The notes beneath the pieces are model-generated. The model was not told where the DNA came from. It was given only the letters and a program-made list of their open reading frames with translations, and ran no database searches. A DNA stretch of 45,724 nucleotides from positions 1 to 45,724 of the forward strand of contig NZ_CAJFCI010000031.1 in assembly GCF_904061905.1 (NCBI RefSeq), given 5' to 3'. Below are positions 45,310 to 45,724 of the stretch, piece by piece; positions within the stretch are counted from its first letter, which is position 1, and each line of letters begins with the position of its first letter. Made by a program: the position numbers and the translations under genes. The DNA is from Zestomonas carbonaria. GTDB lineage: Bacteria > Pseudomonadota > Gammaproteobacteria > Pseudomonadales > Pseudomonadaceae.

Positions 45310-45724
45310 ATCGTGTTCCGGGTAGCCACGGGCCATGCCCGTGGATCGCGCGCATGGCGCGCTCCTACGGGGTGGGCCCTTGCGTTGCTGGGGGCTGTGC
45401 GGTGCACCGGCCCGTCCGTAGGAGCGGCCCATGGCCGCGATATGCTGCCGGCGGCGGCGTGGTTCGATGCGGGGTGCGACGGGCGATGCCCGTGGATCGC
45501 GCGCATGGCGCGCTCCTACGGGTTGGGCCCTTGTGTTGCTGGGGGCTGTGCGGTGCACTGGCCCGTCCGTAGGAGCGGCCCATGGCCGCGATATGCTGCC
45601 GGCGGCGGCGTGGCTCGATGCGGGTTGCGACGGGCGATGCCCGTGGATCGCGCGCATGGCGCGCTCCTACGGGTTGGGCCCTTGTGTTGCTGGGGGCTGT
45701 GCGGTGCACTGGCCCGTCCGTAGG
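45310..45724. repeat. 151-bp tandem repeat array with host palindromic repeats
   Basis: CGTGGATCGCGCGCATGGCG occurs near 45340, 45491 and 45642, a period of 151 bp, with about 2.6 copies running off the window edge. Each unit holds two inverted palindromes: GGAGCGGCCCATGGCCGC and GCGCGCATGGCGCGC with CTCCTACGGG/CCGTAGGAG. These are REP-like elements. Open frames across it are repeat artefacts. Confidence 0.85.

Noticed and set aside
45313..45723. Plus- and minus-strand open frames over the terminal repeats
   Set aside because: They repeat the same peptide because of the 151-bp DNA repeat; the palindromic units explain them.
45340..45724. CRISPR-like array
   Set aside because: The period is 151 bp with nearly the whole unit conserved; there are no unique spacers of 30-40 bp.

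Overview
The window holds a complete Mu-like transposable prophage (297-41121, about 40.8 kb) in a GC-rich gammaproteobacterial chromosome. The host is most likely a Pseudomonas: its flanking genes (DUF2218 protein, NAD(P)-binding oxidoreductase, LysR regulator, RIO-type kinase, EamA exporter) and its dispersed GTAGGAGCGGCCCATGGC-type repeats fit that genus. The element begins TG and ends CA, is flanked by a 6-bp direct repeat CTTCAG (291-296 and 41122-41127), and sits inside a tandem array of about 162-bp host repeats. The empty target site can therefore be reconstructed.

The layout matches Pseudomonas phage B3 and its relatives: an inverted early region, Mu-like head genes and a D3112/B3-type non-contractile tail. 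The early/transposition operon runs leftward (12692 to 412). It encodes a Ner-like (BcepMu gp16 family) regulator, small HTH proteins, a DUF3102 protein, the DDE transposase (MuA), the AAA+ target-selection ATPase (MuB), DUF3164 and DUF2786 proteins, an HNH endonuclease, GemA, a 34-residue single-TM microprotein, a Mor-family late activator and a second small DUF3486 protein. It ends at an intrinsic terminator next to the left phage end. Its promoter has a perfect -35 and carries a palindromic operator in its 17-bp spacer. The repressor gene is read divergently across the same operator.

Rightward from the repressor (12786-15625) lies an immunity/lysogenic-conversion block of lower GC. It contains the repressor, two membrane proteins that share a short NRxAGRDY motif with the repressor, a lipoprotein and a DUF2971 protein. 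Three late operons follow: lysis, packaging, portal and head morphogenesis (15764-23833); protease/scaffold, capsid, head-tail connection and tail tube (24045-30061); and tape measure and tail tip (30183-41036). Each late operon is preceded by the same ~24-bp sequence with core GCCGCGTCAAAATTAC, a strong candidate for the late promoter element driven by the Mor-like activator. A cyclic-nucleotide sponge of the Acb2 (anti-CBASS) family lies between the capsid and connector genes.

The most interesting items are the shared NRxAGRDY motif linking the repressor to two membrane proteins, the triplicated late-operon element, the Acb2 homologue, an antisense-oriented accessory gene with its own 29-bp palindromic operator inside the early operon, and a 93-bp inverted-repeat element between the gp30-like and G-like head genes. 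All identifications come from reading the sequence; no database search was run.
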